Shown here: positions 50,981 to 59,966 of the stretch, in pieces | Layout: every line of letters begins with the position of its first letter | Numbering within the stretch: position 1 is the first letter of the stretch | Assembly: GCA_044220545.1 (NCBI GenBank) | Contig: JBGAQX010000018.1 | Span: 1 to 64,000, forward strand | Source of the DNA: Fen-999 sp044220545 | GTDB taxonomy: Bacteria; Pseudomonadota; Gammaproteobacteria; Burkholderiales; Rhodocyclaceae | Direction of reading: 5' to 3' | DNA: 64,000 nucleotides | Position numbers and translations under genes: made by a program | Notes under the pieces: generated by a model | Database searches by the model: none | What the model saw: the letters and a program-made list of their open reading frames with translations, nothing else | What the model was told of the DNA's origin: nothing

Positions 50981-52242
50981 AGGTAGTCGAACAAGGACAG
51001 CTTGGTTGTCATCGCGAACGACTTCTGGGCGGCTTCCAGATCCGTCTGCTTGCGCGTGAGGTCCGTAATCGCCTGGGCGTAGTCAAGGTCTTGCAGGTTG
51101 GACAATGTCTGCTGGTATTGCAGGTCAAGGTCCGTGTTCAAGCTCGACAGCGAATCCAGCTCGTTCAGGCGCGAGCCAACGGCTGCCCGTACCCCGAGGA
51201 TGTTCTCCTGCGCCTGACCAAGGTTGGTGAGAGCCGAACGGATATCCCCGAAGTACTTCGCCTGGTCGGCGGCGCTAACGACGGTACTTTCAAGGGCACC
51301 GATCAGCTTCGCGATCGTTTTGAAAACACTCTGGCTGGAGCTCGGCGCCACCGAAAAGCTGTCACCCGTGGCGGGACTGCCGGTGATGGTCACGGAAGCA
51401 CCATAGTCAGCCGGCGGCGCGGTGGTCTTCTGCAAGGCAATCGGCTGCCCGCTGTTGTAGGTCGCCGGCGCCGCCAGCAGGGCTGTAGCGCCATCGTAGA
51501 TCTGGTAGGTGGTCACACCAGCCGCGACGGAAAACTGAATCGTATACGCACCGCTGGTCGGCGCGACCCATGCGGCTGGATTGGTCACGCTGCCCGCATC
51601 GGCGATGCCCGTACCCGTATTGCCGGCGGCATAGTTGGTGGTGAATTGGCCGTTGCCGCTCTTGATGCGCATGAAGACGTCGTTGCCCGCGTCGCTTACT
51701 TCGAGGTGGCGGGTGGCCGCGACCTGAAGCGTGCGCTGGCCGTCATCGCCGAAATAGGTAACATCGGGCGTCGCCCCGCTCACCAGGGCATCGACACTCC
51801 CACCGAAAGGCTTGGTGCTGCCCATGTAACCGGAGAACTGGTATTGGCCCGTGCCGTCGGTCGAATTGGCAAGCCCCATCATCTCATCGAAACGGGCGCG
51901 CAGTTCCACGGCGATACCCTTGCGGTTGCTGGCGGAAAGAGAGCTGTTGCCGGCCAAGATGGCAAGCTCGTGCAACCGGCCGAACATGTCGGTGGCGCTG
52001 CCCAGTTGGGCCTCTTCCAGGCCAAGGGCCGATTGGGCATTGCTTTGATTGGTGCCGTACTGGCCCGTCACGTCCTTGGCCTGCTGCACTTCCAGCGCGC
52101 GCGCCGCCGCCACGGGATCGTCCGAGGCGGTCAGGATGCGCCGGCCGCTGGCCACCTGCTGCTGCAAGTGGAGCATTTGGGCTGTCTGCCGGTTGATCGA
52201 GCCGACGCCGGCGTCGTAGATCATGCTGGTGCTGATTCTCAT
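50977..52242 (-). CDS. flgL: FlgL, hook-filament junction protein 3
   Basis: 421 residues, longer than the enteric protein. The flagellin-like N-terminus (MRISTSMIYDAGVGSINRQT, QVASGRRILTASDDPVAAAR) and C-terminus (DYAQAITDLTRKQTDLEAAQ) are conserved. A central insert contains GSPATGDSFSVAPSSSQ, a GDxFxV-type module also seen in FlgK. It joins hook to filament with FlgK. It lies 15 bases after flgK. Confidence 0.95.
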   Translation of the reverse strand: MRISTSMIYDAGVGSINRQTAQMLHLQQQVASGRRILTASDDPVAAARALEVQQAKDVTGQYGTNQSNAQSALGLEEAQLGSATDMFGRLHELAILAGNSSLSASNRKGIAVELRARFDEMMGLANSTDGTGQYQFSGYMGSTKPFGGSVDALVSGATPDVTYFGDDGQRTLQVAATRHLEVSDAGNDVFMRIKSGNGQFTTNYAAGNTGTGIADAGSVTNPAAWVAPTSGAYTIQFSVAAGVTTYQIYDGATALLAAPATYNSGQPIALQKTTAPPADYGASVTITGSPATGDSFSVAPSSSQSVFKTIAKLIGALESTVVSAADQAKYFGDIRSALTNLGQAQENILGVRAAVGSRLNELDSLSSLNTDLDLQYQQTLSNLQDLDYAQAITDLTRKQTDLEAAQKSFAMTTKLSLFDYL

Positions 52243-52257
52243 GGCCTGCTTCCCTTC

Positions 52258-54180
52258 CTATCTCATGATGCCCAGCAGTTCGTCGAACAGCGTGCCCGCA
52301 ATCTGGATGACCTTCGCCGATGCCTGGTAGGCCTGCTGGTAGCGCAGCAGGTTGGCGGCTTCTTCGTCGAGGTTCACTCCGGACATGCTTTGCTGGGCGG
52401 CCACCGCCTGGTCCACCAGGTTTTGCTGGGCATTGCCGATCGTTTGCACTTGCCGCGTCTTGTTGCCCACTTCGCTGACCAGTTGCGAGTAGGCCGACTG
52501 GTAGCTGGCGGTCCCGCCCATCATGGTGGTGGTGGTCTGCAGGCCGGCCAGGGCGACGGCGTTGCGGTTGTCCGAGACACCATTCACGTTGCTCGCGATG
52601 GTGAAGACATCGCCGCTGGCCGGCGTTCCGGAAATCTGCACAGTCCAGCCGTTGTAGGTGATGTTGCCGCCGGCCGTAAAGGCGACACCGGCCGGATTGC
52701 CGGTGCCCGTACCGTTCACGTTGAACGTCGTTGGCGGGTTGTTGAACGTGATGGTCACCGTCTGCTGGAGGTTGGCATTCGGCGGTGGCGGCGCGTTGAC
52801 GCTGCCGGCGCCGATGGCGCCGGTGCCGGTATTGGCGAGCGCGGCCGAACTTCTGATCGGCGCTGCGGCGGCGATATTGCGCGGATCGCCGATCACCACG
52901 CGCAGGCTTTGCGCACCGGTTCGCGTGGGTTCGATCTTGAAGGTATCGCCGATCGCGGGCGCTCCGCTCAGGGCCAGGTTGAAACCTTGCCCGCTGGCGG
53001 TCGCCACGGCTGCCGGACTCGCACCGGCCGGCCAGGAATAATTGTCGGACAGACGGGTCAGAACATACCCGGCGGCCGTGTAACTCAACTGGTAGTCGCT
53101 GCTGGTCAGGTCGGCGGCGGCGGTGGCCGAAAAGCTCGCCGTCACTACGCCGGTACCGGAATTGTTCGTGCTGGCGAAAGCGGTGGGCGACGCGACGCTG
53201 AAGAAGTTGCCGCCCAGCGCGCCGGTGAGATCCTGCCCCAACTGGTGTTGGGCGTTGAAGTTCTGCGAGAGCGCAATGGCGACCCGGCCCAGCGCGTTCT
53301 GGGCACTGTCCAGCGAGCCGCTACGGAAGGCCACCAGTCCTCCCAGCGTGCCGCCGGTGATCTGGGACTCCGGCAGCTCGATGGTATTGCCGCCGGGCAT
53401 CCGCATGGCCACGACCAGGCGCTGCGGGTCATCGGCCGCCGCCTTCGCCGCCAGGGAATAGCTCTCGGTGCCAATGACCAAGGGCTGCCCGCTGCCGATG
53501 AAGACGTTGAAGGCGCCGTCGCCCTGAACGACTGTCGTGACACGAACTTCCTTGTTGAGGTCGGCGATCAACTGATCCCGCTGGTCGAGGAGATCGTTCG
53601 GTTCATGGGCGAGGCTGCCCGCCCCGGCCAGGATGATGCGCTGATTGATATCGGCGATTTCCTTGGAATAGCTGTTGATGAGGGAAATCTCGCTGGTGAT
53701 CTGGGAATTGATGCCGTCGCGGATCTCGGTCATGCGTTGATCGAGGGACTGGAAGCGGGACGCCAGGGCCTGCGCGGCGGAAAGCATCGACTGTCTGGCC
53801 GGTACCGAGGACGGATTGGCCGCGACCTCCTGGGTGCCCTTGAAGAAGTCCGCGAGCGCCGGGCTGAGACCCGCGGCGGGGTCGGCCAACAGGTTGTCGA
53901 TCTGCTGGATTTGGCTCAAGTAGCCATCCATCTCGGACGCACTGGTTTGGGCCGAGAGCACTTGCCGGGAGAGAAACTGATCGTAGATACGCTTCACGGT
54001 CTGCACGTTGCTGCCCTGGCCGATGAAGCCAGCGCCGGACAAGACCGGCGTATTGGTGCCCTGCACGACCAACTGCCGGTTGTAGCCGGCGGTCGAGGCG
54101 TTGGCGATATTGTGGCTGGTGGTGGTCAGCCCGATGTTGGCGGCGGTAAGGCCGGTGACGCCGATACTCAGGGTGCTCAT
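52258..54180 (-). CDS. flgK: FlgK, hook-filament junction protein 1
   Basis: 640 residues from the ATG at 54180 (MSTLSIGVTGLTAANIGLTT) with GGAG upstream; a longer frame runs through the promoter region. Conserved ends: SHNIANASTAGYNRQLVVQG and NLDEEAANLLRYQQAYQASA. The large central part is Gly/Thr/Ala-rich and holds two GxPxxGDxF modules (GAPAIGDTFKIEP, GTPASGDVFTIAS). Separate sigma-54 and possible sigma-28 promoters lie just upstream, so flgKL can be expressed apart from flgB-J. Confidence 0.96.
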   Translation of the reverse strand: MSTLSIGVTGLTAANIGLTTTSHNIANASTAGYNRQLVVQGTNTPVLSGAGFIGQGSNVQTVKRIYDQFLSRQVLSAQTSASEMDGYLSQIQQIDNLLADPAAGLSPALADFFKGTQEVAANPSSVPARQSMLSAAQALASRFQSLDQRMTEIRDGINSQITSEISLINSYSKEIADINQRIILAGAGSLAHEPNDLLDQRDQLIADLNKEVRVTTVVQGDGAFNVFIGSGQPLVIGTESYSLAAKAAADDPQRLVVAMRMPGGNTIELPESQITGGTLGGLVAFRSGSLDSAQNALGRVAIALSQNFNAQHQLGQDLTGALGGNFFSVASPTAFASTNNSGTGVVTASFSATAAADLTSSDYQLSYTAAGYVLTRLSDNYSWPAGASPAAVATASGQGFNLALSGAPAIGDTFKIEPTRTGAQSLRVVIGDPRNIAAAAPIRSSAALANTGTGAIGAGSVNAPPPPNANLQQTVTITFNNPPTTFNVNGTGTGNPAGVAFTAGGNITYNGWTVQISGTPASGDVFTIASNVNGVSDNRNAVALAGLQTTTTMMGGTASYQSAYSQLVSEVGNKTRQVQTIGNAQQNLVDQAVAAQQSMSGVNLDEEAANLLRYQQAYQASAKVIQIAGTLFDELLGIMR

Positions 54181-54203
54181 GGTGGCTCCGTATCCAATTG
54201 CCG

Positions 54204-54230
54204 TTATCGGCAAAAACTGCCGACGGTTGA
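54204..54230 (-). promoter_or_regulatory. Possible sigma-28 promoter of flgK
   Basis: On the minus strand TCAA, 15 bases, then a perfect GCCGATAA -10 box. The -35 half is weak beyond TCAA. The start would fall close to the flgK ATG, leaving a very short leader. It overlaps the palindrome at 54208. Confidence 0.5.
54208..54222. promoter_or_regulatory. CGGCAA-N3-CTGCCG near-palindrome, flgK control region
   Basis: CGGCAA-AAA-CTGCCG, one mismatch from the perfect flagellar palindrome. It lies about 20 bases downstream of the predicted sigma-54 start of flgK. A second inverted repeat, TTGCCG-N4-CGGCAA (54198-54213), overlaps it. Confidence 0.5.
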
Positions 54231-54247
54231 GGGCTTACGGAGACAAC

Positions 54248-54263
54248 AGCAATGCCTGTGCCA
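54248..54263 (-). promoter_or_regulatory. Sigma-54 promoter of flgK
   Basis: On the minus strand TGGCACA-GGCA-TTGCT matches the -24/-12 consensus with one mismatch. It starts right after the flgJ stop, and the start point would be about 55 bases before the flgK ATG. Confidence 0.87.
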
Positions 54264-54265
54264 GG

Positions 54266-55228
54266 CTATGCCAGCAGGGCGGCTTTCAGGGTCTGGCCAT
54301 TGATGATGCGCTCAAGCTTGGCGGCGTAGGCCGGATCGGTGGCATAACCCGCCCGCTGTAGTCCCTGGGCAAAATGGCTCGCGTCGGCCGATCCGAGCAC
54401 GGCCGTGTAGCGGGGATTCGAGGCGAGCAGATTGGCGTAGTCCCGGAAGGCCTCGGCATAGGAGCCATAGGCGCGAAAACGTTCGACGCGCTGCTGGGCG
54501 ACGCCTTCCACATACTCGGTGGTCGCCGCCTCCACAGTCGCTCCGGTCCAGTTGCGGCCGGCCTTGATGCCGAAAACGTTATACGAAGGCTGACCGTCCG
54601 CTCGACGCGGTTCGGCGCGGCCCCAACCGGTTTCCAAAGCCGCCTGGGCCACCAGAAACCCGGCCGGAATACCGGTGGCGCGCGAGACCTCCAGCGCCTG
54701 GGGCCAGATCTTGCCGACGAACTCCCGGGCGGCCGGCGTTGTGCCGGATGAGCTGACCGGCCCCGACGAAGTGGCCGGCTGTGGCGGAACGGTGGGCACT
54801 ACCGGCAACGGCAAGGCCGTCGCATCGCCGGTCGGTAGCGGCAAGCCCCGGACCGCCCGGTTCAAGGGATAGGGCATCGCCGGCGCTTGCAGCGGCAAGC
54901 CCGCTTCGAAACTGACCGGATCGCTGGCGGTATTGCGGGACAACTGCTTCTCGATCACCGCCGCCAGGCCGGTGCCGCCCTTGGTAGCCATGACCTGACC
55001 CATCTGTTGATCGAGGAGGGATTCGTACAGTCGCGTCTGTTCGCTGTCGAACAGGCCCTCGCGGGGCGAGGCGTCGCGCATCGACTTCAGCACCATTTGC
55101 AGAAACAGCGCCTCGAATTGCTGCGCCGCCGCCTTCAACGCGGCCGGATCGTTGGCCTTGGTCTGGCGTTTCAAGGCCGCCAGGCCGCTGGTATCGAAAA
55201 TGGAGGGGGTAATCGTCGGGGCGGTCAT
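54266..55228 (-). CDS. flgJ: FlgJ, rod-scaffold protein with peptidoglycan hydrolase domain
   Basis: 320 residues from the ATG at 55228. The N-terminal rod-binding domain (AAQQFEALFLQMVLKSMRDA, LYESLLDQQMGQVMATKGGT) and a C-terminal glucosaminidase-like domain (GFLVAQAALETGWGRAEPR, YNVFGIKAGRNWTGATVEAA, FRAYGSYAEAFRDYANLLAS) are both present, with a Pro-rich linker at about 125-165. It opens the cell wall for the rod. It lies 74 bases after flgI. Confidence 0.96.
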   Translation of the reverse strand: MTAPTITPSIFDTSGLAALKRQTKANDPAALKAAAQQFEALFLQMVLKSMRDASPREGLFDSEQTRLYESLLDQQMGQVMATKGGTGLAAVIEKQLSRNTASDPVSFEAGLPLQAPAMPYPLNRAVRGLPLPTGDATALPLPVVPTVPPQPATSSGPVSSSGTTPAAREFVGKIWPQALEVSRATGIPAGFLVAQAALETGWGRAEPRRADGQPSYNVFGIKAGRNWTGATVEAATTEYVEGVAQQRVERFRAYGSYAEAFRDYANLLASNPRYTAVLGSADASHFAQGLQRAGYATDPAYAAKLERIINGQTLKAALLA

Positions 55229-55302
55229 AATTCTGGTTCGCCCTGAGCATTGCATCGCCGCCCTGCCGGCAATCGACGAAACACGGCGGCAAACCCTGCC
55301 CT

Positions 55303-56415
55303 TTAGATGATTTCCAGCTCGGCCCGCAGCGCACCCGCGGTCTTCATGGCCTGAAGGATGGCGATCAGGTCCTGCGGATTGGCGCCGATGGCGTTGAGCG
55401 CCTTGACCACGTCGGCCAGACTGGCACCGGTCTTGACGTTCGAAAGCCCGCCGCCCTCCTGCTTGATGTCGATCTGGGCATTGGTGACGCCCGCCGTCTG
55501 GCCCCCAGAGAAGGCGCCGGGCTGACTCACCGCATTATCGGCGGTCACGGCAACGGAGAGATTGCCGTGAGCCACGGCGCAATTCTCGATCTTGACCGTC
55601 TGGTTCATCACCACCGAGCCGGTTCTGGAGTTAACGATCACCTTGGCCGCCACCTGCGCCGGCGTGATTTCCAGATCGCCGACACGGCCGAGGAAGGCCA
55701 CCCGCTGGTTGGCATCGACCGGGGCCAACACGCGAATCTGGCGGCCATCGACCGCCACCGCGGTACCGGGCTGGTCGCGGTTGATCGCGTCAACCACCCG
55801 TTGCACGGTGGCGAAATCGGTGGCGTTCAACTCGTAGTGGACGAATTCACCTTGTCCGACGGCCGTGGGGACCTCGCGTTCCACCGTTGCCCCACCGGCG
55901 ATGCGGCCGACCGAGAGGTGATTCACGGTTACCTTCGAGCCGCCGCCGGAAGCCCCCGCGCCGACCACCACGACGTTGCCCTGGGCCATGGCGTACACCT
56001 GACCATCGGCTCCTTTCAACGGTGTCAGCACCAGCGTGCCACCCTTGAGGGACTTGGCATTGCCGATCGACGAGGCGGTGATGTCGATCTGCTGGCCGGC
56101 ACGGGCAAAGGGCGGCAGCGTCGCCGTGACCATGACCGCCGCGACGTTCTTCAGTTGCAGGGACTGGCCCGGCGGCAGATTGACGCCCATGCCGGACAAC
56201 ATGTTGATGATGCTCTGCACCGTGAAAGGCGTTTGCGTGGTCTGGTCGCCGGAACCGTCGAGACCGACCACCAGACCGTAGCCGACCAGTTGGTTGTTGC
56301 GCACTCCGGCGATCGAAGCGAGGTCCTTGATGCGCTCCGCCCGCGCGGAGTCGGCCACCATCAGGCCGGCGAACAGCCACATCACCGCGATCAGAACCTT
56401 GTGGATATTGCTCAT
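55303..56415 (-). CDS. flgI: FlgI, flagellar P-ring protein
   Basis: 370 residues. A signal peptide (about 1-26, ending SARA) precedes the conserved P-ring sequence (IKDLASIAGVRNNQLVGYGL, VVGLDGSGDQTTQTPFTVQS, NMLSGMGVNLPPGQSLQLKN). The protein is exported by Sec and forms the periplasmic bushing around the rod. It starts 10 bases after the flgH stop. Confidence 0.97.
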   Translation of the reverse strand: MSNIHKVLIAVMWLFAGLMVADSARAERIKDLASIAGVRNNQLVGYGLVVGLDGSGDQTTQTPFTVQSIINMLSGMGVNLPPGQSLQLKNVAAVMVTATLPPFARAGQQIDITASSIGNAKSLKGGTLVLTPLKGADGQVYAMAQGNVVVVGAGASGGGSKVTVNHLSVGRIAGGATVEREVPTAVGQGEFVHYELNATDFATVQRVVDAINRDQPGTAVAVDGRQIRVLAPVDANQRVAFLGRVGDLEITPAQVAAKVIVNSRTGSVVMNQTVKIENCAVAHGNLSVAVTADNAVSQPGAFSGGQTAGVTNAQIDIKQEGGGLSNVKTGASLADVVKALNAIGANPQDLIAILQAMKTAGALRAELEII

Positions 56416-56425
56416 GGCTTGCCCC

Positions 56426-57091
56426 TCAGAACGGCAGGAAGGTCAGGAAGAACCGGCTCAGCCAGCCCATCACCTGGGCACTGTCGACGAAGCCGTTGGC
56501 CTTGAACTCCATGCGCGCATCGGCCACCTGGGTGGACTGCACGGTGTTGGCGCCGGTGACGTTGTTGGGATTGACGACACCGGAGAAGCGGATGAATTCC
56601 TCGCCCTCCTTCAGGCCCATCTGCTTTTCGCCGGAGACGAGCAGATTGCCGTTCGGATAGACCTCGATGACGGTGACGGTGATGGTGCCGGTGAAGTCGT
56701 TGGTGGAGCTGTTCTCGCCCTTGCCGCCAAACTTGTTGGCGCTGTCGGCGGACGCCGACATGCCCTGGAAGCCCTTCAGCGGCAACCCGACGATGGTCGG
56801 CACCGACAGGTCCATGCTCTGGCTGCGCTCGGCCTTGGTGTCGGACTTCTTCGAGGCCTGGGTCTTCTCGACGATGTTGATGGTCAAGGTGTCGCCGACG
56901 AAGCGAGCCCGGCGGTCCTCGAACAAGGGGCGGCTGTTGGCGATATTGAAGATCGCCCCGTTGGCGGGGGCCACCACCGCCTTGGGCTCGGGCCGCACCG
57001 TCATCGGTTGATGGATCGACGTCGACGGCGTGGTGGTCACGCACCCGGCCAGCACGTTGGCCGCGATCAGAAACAACAAAGCCCTTTTCAT
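56426..57091 (-). CDS. flgH: FlgH, flagellar L-ring lipoprotein
   Basis: 221 residues from ATG 57091 (MKRALLFLIAANVLAGCVTT), which gives a standard lipoprotein signal with lipobox LAGC (Cys17). An ATG at 57103, overlapping the flgG stop, would add four residues and is an alternative. Conserved parts: SRPLFEDRRARFVGDTLTIN, VIEVYPNGNLLVSGEKQMGL, EEFIRFSGVVNPNNVTGANT. It forms the outer-membrane ring. Confidence 0.96.
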   Translation of the reverse strand: MKRALLFLIAANVLAGCVTTTPSTSIHQPMTVRPEPKAVVAPANGAIFNIANSRPLFEDRRARFVGDTLTINIVEKTQASKKSDTKAERSQSMDLSVPTIVGLPLKGFQGMSASADSANKFGGKGENSSTNDFTGTITVTVIEVYPNGNLLVSGEKQMGLKEGEEFIRFSGVVNPNNVTGANTVQSTQVADARMEFKANGFVDSAQVMGWLSRFFLTFLPF

Positions 57092-57102
57092 GACATCACC
57101 CA

Positions 57103-57885
57103 TCAGAGTTGGGTCAGGCGGCCGAGCATGGAGTCGGAAGTCTGGATCGCCTTCGAATTGAGTTCGTAGGCGCGCTGGGTCTGGATCATGGTCACCAGTT
57201 CTTCGGCGACGTTCACATTGGAGGTTTCCACGTAGGCCTGGTTGAGCAGGCCGGTACCGTTGCTGCCGGGGGTATTGGGTGTCGGCGTGCCAGACGACGC
57301 CGTCTCGACGAAGAGATTCTCGCCGGCGCTCTGCAAACCGCCCGGATTGACGAAACTGGCCAACTGGATGTTGCCCAGTTGTGTCGGGGTGGCCGAACCG
57401 GCCAGCAACACCGAGACAATGCCATCGCGGCTGATGGTGATGGAGGTGGCGTTCGACGGGATGGTGATGGCCGGCGACACCGGGTAACCGCTGGAAGTAA
57501 CCAATTGGCCGGTGCTGTCCATCTGGAACGCGCCGTCCCGGGTGTAGGCCAGCGTGCCGTCGGGCATCTGGATCTGAAAGAAGCCCTGGCCGCTGATGGC
57601 CACATCCAGCGAATTTTCGGTGCGCTGCAGACTGCCCTGGGTAAAGATGTGCTCGGTGGCGATCGGCCGCACCCCGGTACCGAGCATCAGCCCGGATGGA
57701 ATTGTCGTTTGTTGCGAGGAGGCGGCGCCCGGCTGGCGCAGCGTCTGGTAGAGCAAATCCTCGAACACCGCGCGCTGGCGCTTGAAGCCATTGGTGCTGA
57801 CGTTGGCCAGATTGTTGGAAATGACGTCGAGCTGGGTCTGCTGCGCGTCGAGGCCGGTCTTGGCAATCCAGAGGGAGCGGATCAT
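57103..57885 (-). CDS. flgG: FlgG, distal rod protein
   Basis: 260 residues, the standard FlgG length. N-terminus MIRSLWIAKTGLDAQQTQLD, VISNNLANVSTNGFKRQRAV; C-terminus SNVNVAEELVTMIQTQRAYE, LNSKAIQTSDSMLGRLTQL. It builds the distal rod. It lies 13 bases after flgF. Confidence 0.97.
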   Translation of the reverse strand: MIRSLWIAKTGLDAQQTQLDVISNNLANVSTNGFKRQRAVFEDLLYQTLRQPGAASSQQTTIPSGLMLGTGVRPIATEHIFTQGSLQRTENSLDVAISGQGFFQIQMPDGTLAYTRDGAFQMDSTGQLVTSSGYPVSPAITIPSNATSITISRDGIVSVLLAGSATPTQLGNIQLASFVNPGGLQSAGENLFVETASSGTPTPNTPGSNGTGLLNQAYVETSNVNVAEELVTMIQTQRAYELNSKAIQTSDSMLGRLTQL

Positions 57886-57898
57886 GGGGCGGTCTTTC

Positions 57899-58651
57899 TT
57901 ATCGGGCGTTGATGACTTGCGTGGCCGAACGGTCGTTCTGGTCGGCGGTCTGCAACATCTTCACTTGCATTTCGAACTGGCGGGCCAGCGAAATCATGCT
58001 GACCATCTGATCGACCGGATTGACGTTGCTGCCCTCCAGGTAGCCGCCGGCAATCTGTGTCTTCTCGTCCATGGGCGCCGGATCGCCGCTCTTCAGTCGG
58101 AACAGCCCGTCGCCGCCGCGCACCAGTTCGGCCTCATCGGGGTTGACCAGCTTGATGCGACCAATCGAGTTGACCGTGTTCTGGGCACCGGTCTCCGGAA
58201 TCACCGACACCGTGCCGTCCTTGCCGATCGACACCTTCACGTCTTGGGGAACGGTGATGGAGCCGCCATCGCCCTGGACCGGGAGTCCGGTACGTGTTTG
58301 CAGCACGCCGTTCACCGAGGTTTCCAGGCTGCCATTGCGCGTATAGGCCTCGCTGCCATCGGGCATGGCCAGCGCGATCCAGCCGGAACCCTGCACCGCG
58401 ACATCGAGAGAGCGACCGGTGTATTGCAGCGGCCCGGACGTGTAGTCGGTGTGGGTGCTGGCGTCGACCGCAAAAGCGCGCGTCGCCAGCGGCGCGGGGG
58501 TATTGCGGGATTGCACCTGCACCGCGCGCAAGCGGTGTTCCTCGGCGCGATAGCCGGTGGAGGTGACGTTGGCCAGATTGTGCGCGACAGCCGCCTGGCG
58601 GCCCATGGTCTGGGCCGCGCCGGTCATTGCCGTATAAATCAGGCGATCCAT
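57899..58651 (-). CDS. flgF: FlgF, proximal rod protein
   Basis: 250 residues. MDRLIYTAMTGAAQTMGRQA and VAHNLANVTSTGYRAEEHRL at the start, VDQMVSMISLARQFEMQVKM and LQTADQNDRSATQVINAR at the end, all typical of FlgF. It is a minor rod component. It lies 13 bases after flgE. Confidence 0.96.
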   Translation of the reverse strand: MDRLIYTAMTGAAQTMGRQAAVAHNLANVTSTGYRAEEHRLRAVQVQSRNTPAPLATRAFAVDASTHTDYTSGPLQYTGRSLDVAVQGSGWIALAMPDGSEAYTRNGSLETSVNGVLQTRTGLPVQGDGGSITVPQDVKVSIGKDGTVSVIPETGAQNTVNSIGRIKLVNPDEAELVRGGDGLFRLKSGDPAPMDEKTQIAGGYLEGSNVNPVDQMVSMISLARQFEMQVKMLQTADQNDRSATQVINAR

Positions 58652-58664
58652 CTTCTAGTGCCGA

Positions 58665-59954
58665 TCAGCGCAGGTTGACCAGTGTTTGCAGAATCTGGTC
58701 CTGCGTCTTGATGGTTTGGGCGTTGGCTTGGTATACCCGCTGCTGGGTGATCATGCTCACCAGTTCGGCGGTCAGATCGACGTTGGAATCTTCCAGGGCG
58801 GACGACTGCAATGGACCATACTGGCCGCTGGAGCCTGGCGCCCCGGTCATCTCGGCGCCGGACACCGAGGAGGCCGTCCAGGTATTGTCGCCCAGCGGCT
58901 GTAGCCCCTGCGGATTTCGGAAGTTGGAGAGCACCACCTGGCCGAGATTCTTTGATTGGCCGTTGGTATAGCGACCGAGAATGATGCCGTCGGAGCCGAT
59001 ATTGAACCCGGCCAGTTTGCCCGAGGCGAAGCCGTCCTGGACCAGTGAATTGACGGTGAACTGGGCGCCGTACTGGGTGGAGCCGCTGAAGTTCACCGGG
59101 AACGTCATCGGATCGACACCGCCGGCATAACCGAGATCGGTATCGGAGATCGTTTGACTGGGTGTGCCGCCGGACAGGATGGTGCCATCGGGATTGAAGA
59201 CCAGCGTGGTCAACGCCGTGCCCGACAGGTCGGTGAAGGTTGGCGACGCGCCGGCCGGGTTGGCTACCGTGGTGTAGACGGCCCAAGTATTCACGGCCGC
59301 GTTGTCCTTGACGAAATACATCGTGTAGACGTGCGGGTTGCCGAGGCTGTCGTAGGCGGTCACCGCGGTGGACTTGTTGTAGGTCTGGGCATTGAGGCGG
59401 TCAAAGGGCGCCACGGTCGGAGCCGCTTCGCGGGAATCCAGGTTCACGTTGGCCTGGATGCCGGAAGCGGCGGTGCTGGCGCCGGTGGCCTGGGGCGTCG
59501 CGTCGGAACTGAGGGCCGGGTCGAACATGCGCAAGGGCACCAGCGGCGGGTTCACCACGCCGTTGGCATCGGCCGCATAGCCCATCAGTTGCTGCGCCTT
59601 GGCATTGACGATGTAGCCATCCTTGTCCAACTGGAACTGGCCGTTGCGGCTATAGACCGGGTCGCCGATGGCATTCTGCAGCCGGAAGAAACCGCCGCCG
59701 TTGATGGCGAGGTCGAGGGGATTGTTGGTGATGGAGACGTTGCCCTGGGTGAATTGCTGTGCCACCGAGGCCACCTTGACGCCCAGGCCAATGGGCGAGG
59801 CGCCGGCGCCGGCCAGCGAGGCGGCAAACACGTCCGCGAACTGGGCCGTGGACAGCTTGTAGCCCACGGTACTGGAGTTGGCGATGTTGTTGCCGATGGT
59901 GTCCAGGGCTTTGGAGGAAGCGCTCAGGCCGCTCAAACCTTGTTGAAAACTCAT
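58665..59954 (-). CDS. flgE: FlgE, flagellar hook protein
   Basis: 429 residues, normal hook size. Start: MSFQQGLSGLSASSKALDTI, GNNIANSSTVGYKLSTAQFA; end: SNVDLTAELVSMITQQRVYQ, ANAQTIKTQDQILQTLVNLR. The middle has hook-specific repeats (AVTAYDSLGNPHVYTMYFVK, FNPDGTILSGGTPSQTISDT). It polymerises into the hook with FlgD as cap. It begins 12 bases after flgD. Confidence 0.97.
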   Translation of the reverse strand: MSFQQGLSGLSASSKALDTIGNNIANSSTVGYKLSTAQFADVFAASLAGAGASPIGLGVKVASVAQQFTQGNVSITNNPLDLAINGGGFFRLQNAIGDPVYSRNGQFQLDKDGYIVNAKAQQLMGYAADANGVVNPPLVPLRMFDPALSSDATPQATGASTAASGIQANVNLDSREAAPTVAPFDRLNAQTYNKSTAVTAYDSLGNPHVYTMYFVKDNAAVNTWAVYTTVANPAGASPTFTDLSGTALTTLVFNPDGTILSGGTPSQTISDTDLGYAGGVDPMTFPVNFSGSTQYGAQFTVNSLVQDGFASGKLAGFNIGSDGIILGRYTNGQSKNLGQVVLSNFRNPQGLQPLGDNTWTASSVSGAEMTGAPGSSGQYGPLQSSALEDSNVDLTAELVSMITQQRVYQANAQTIKTQDQILQTLVNLR

Positions 59955-59966
59955 TTCCGTCTCCTG

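Noticed and set aside
51091..54303. Plus-strand open frame of 1070 codons opposite flgL-flgK
   Set aside because: Shadow of flgL and flgK; composition is Arg/Gly/His-rich with no family resemblance.
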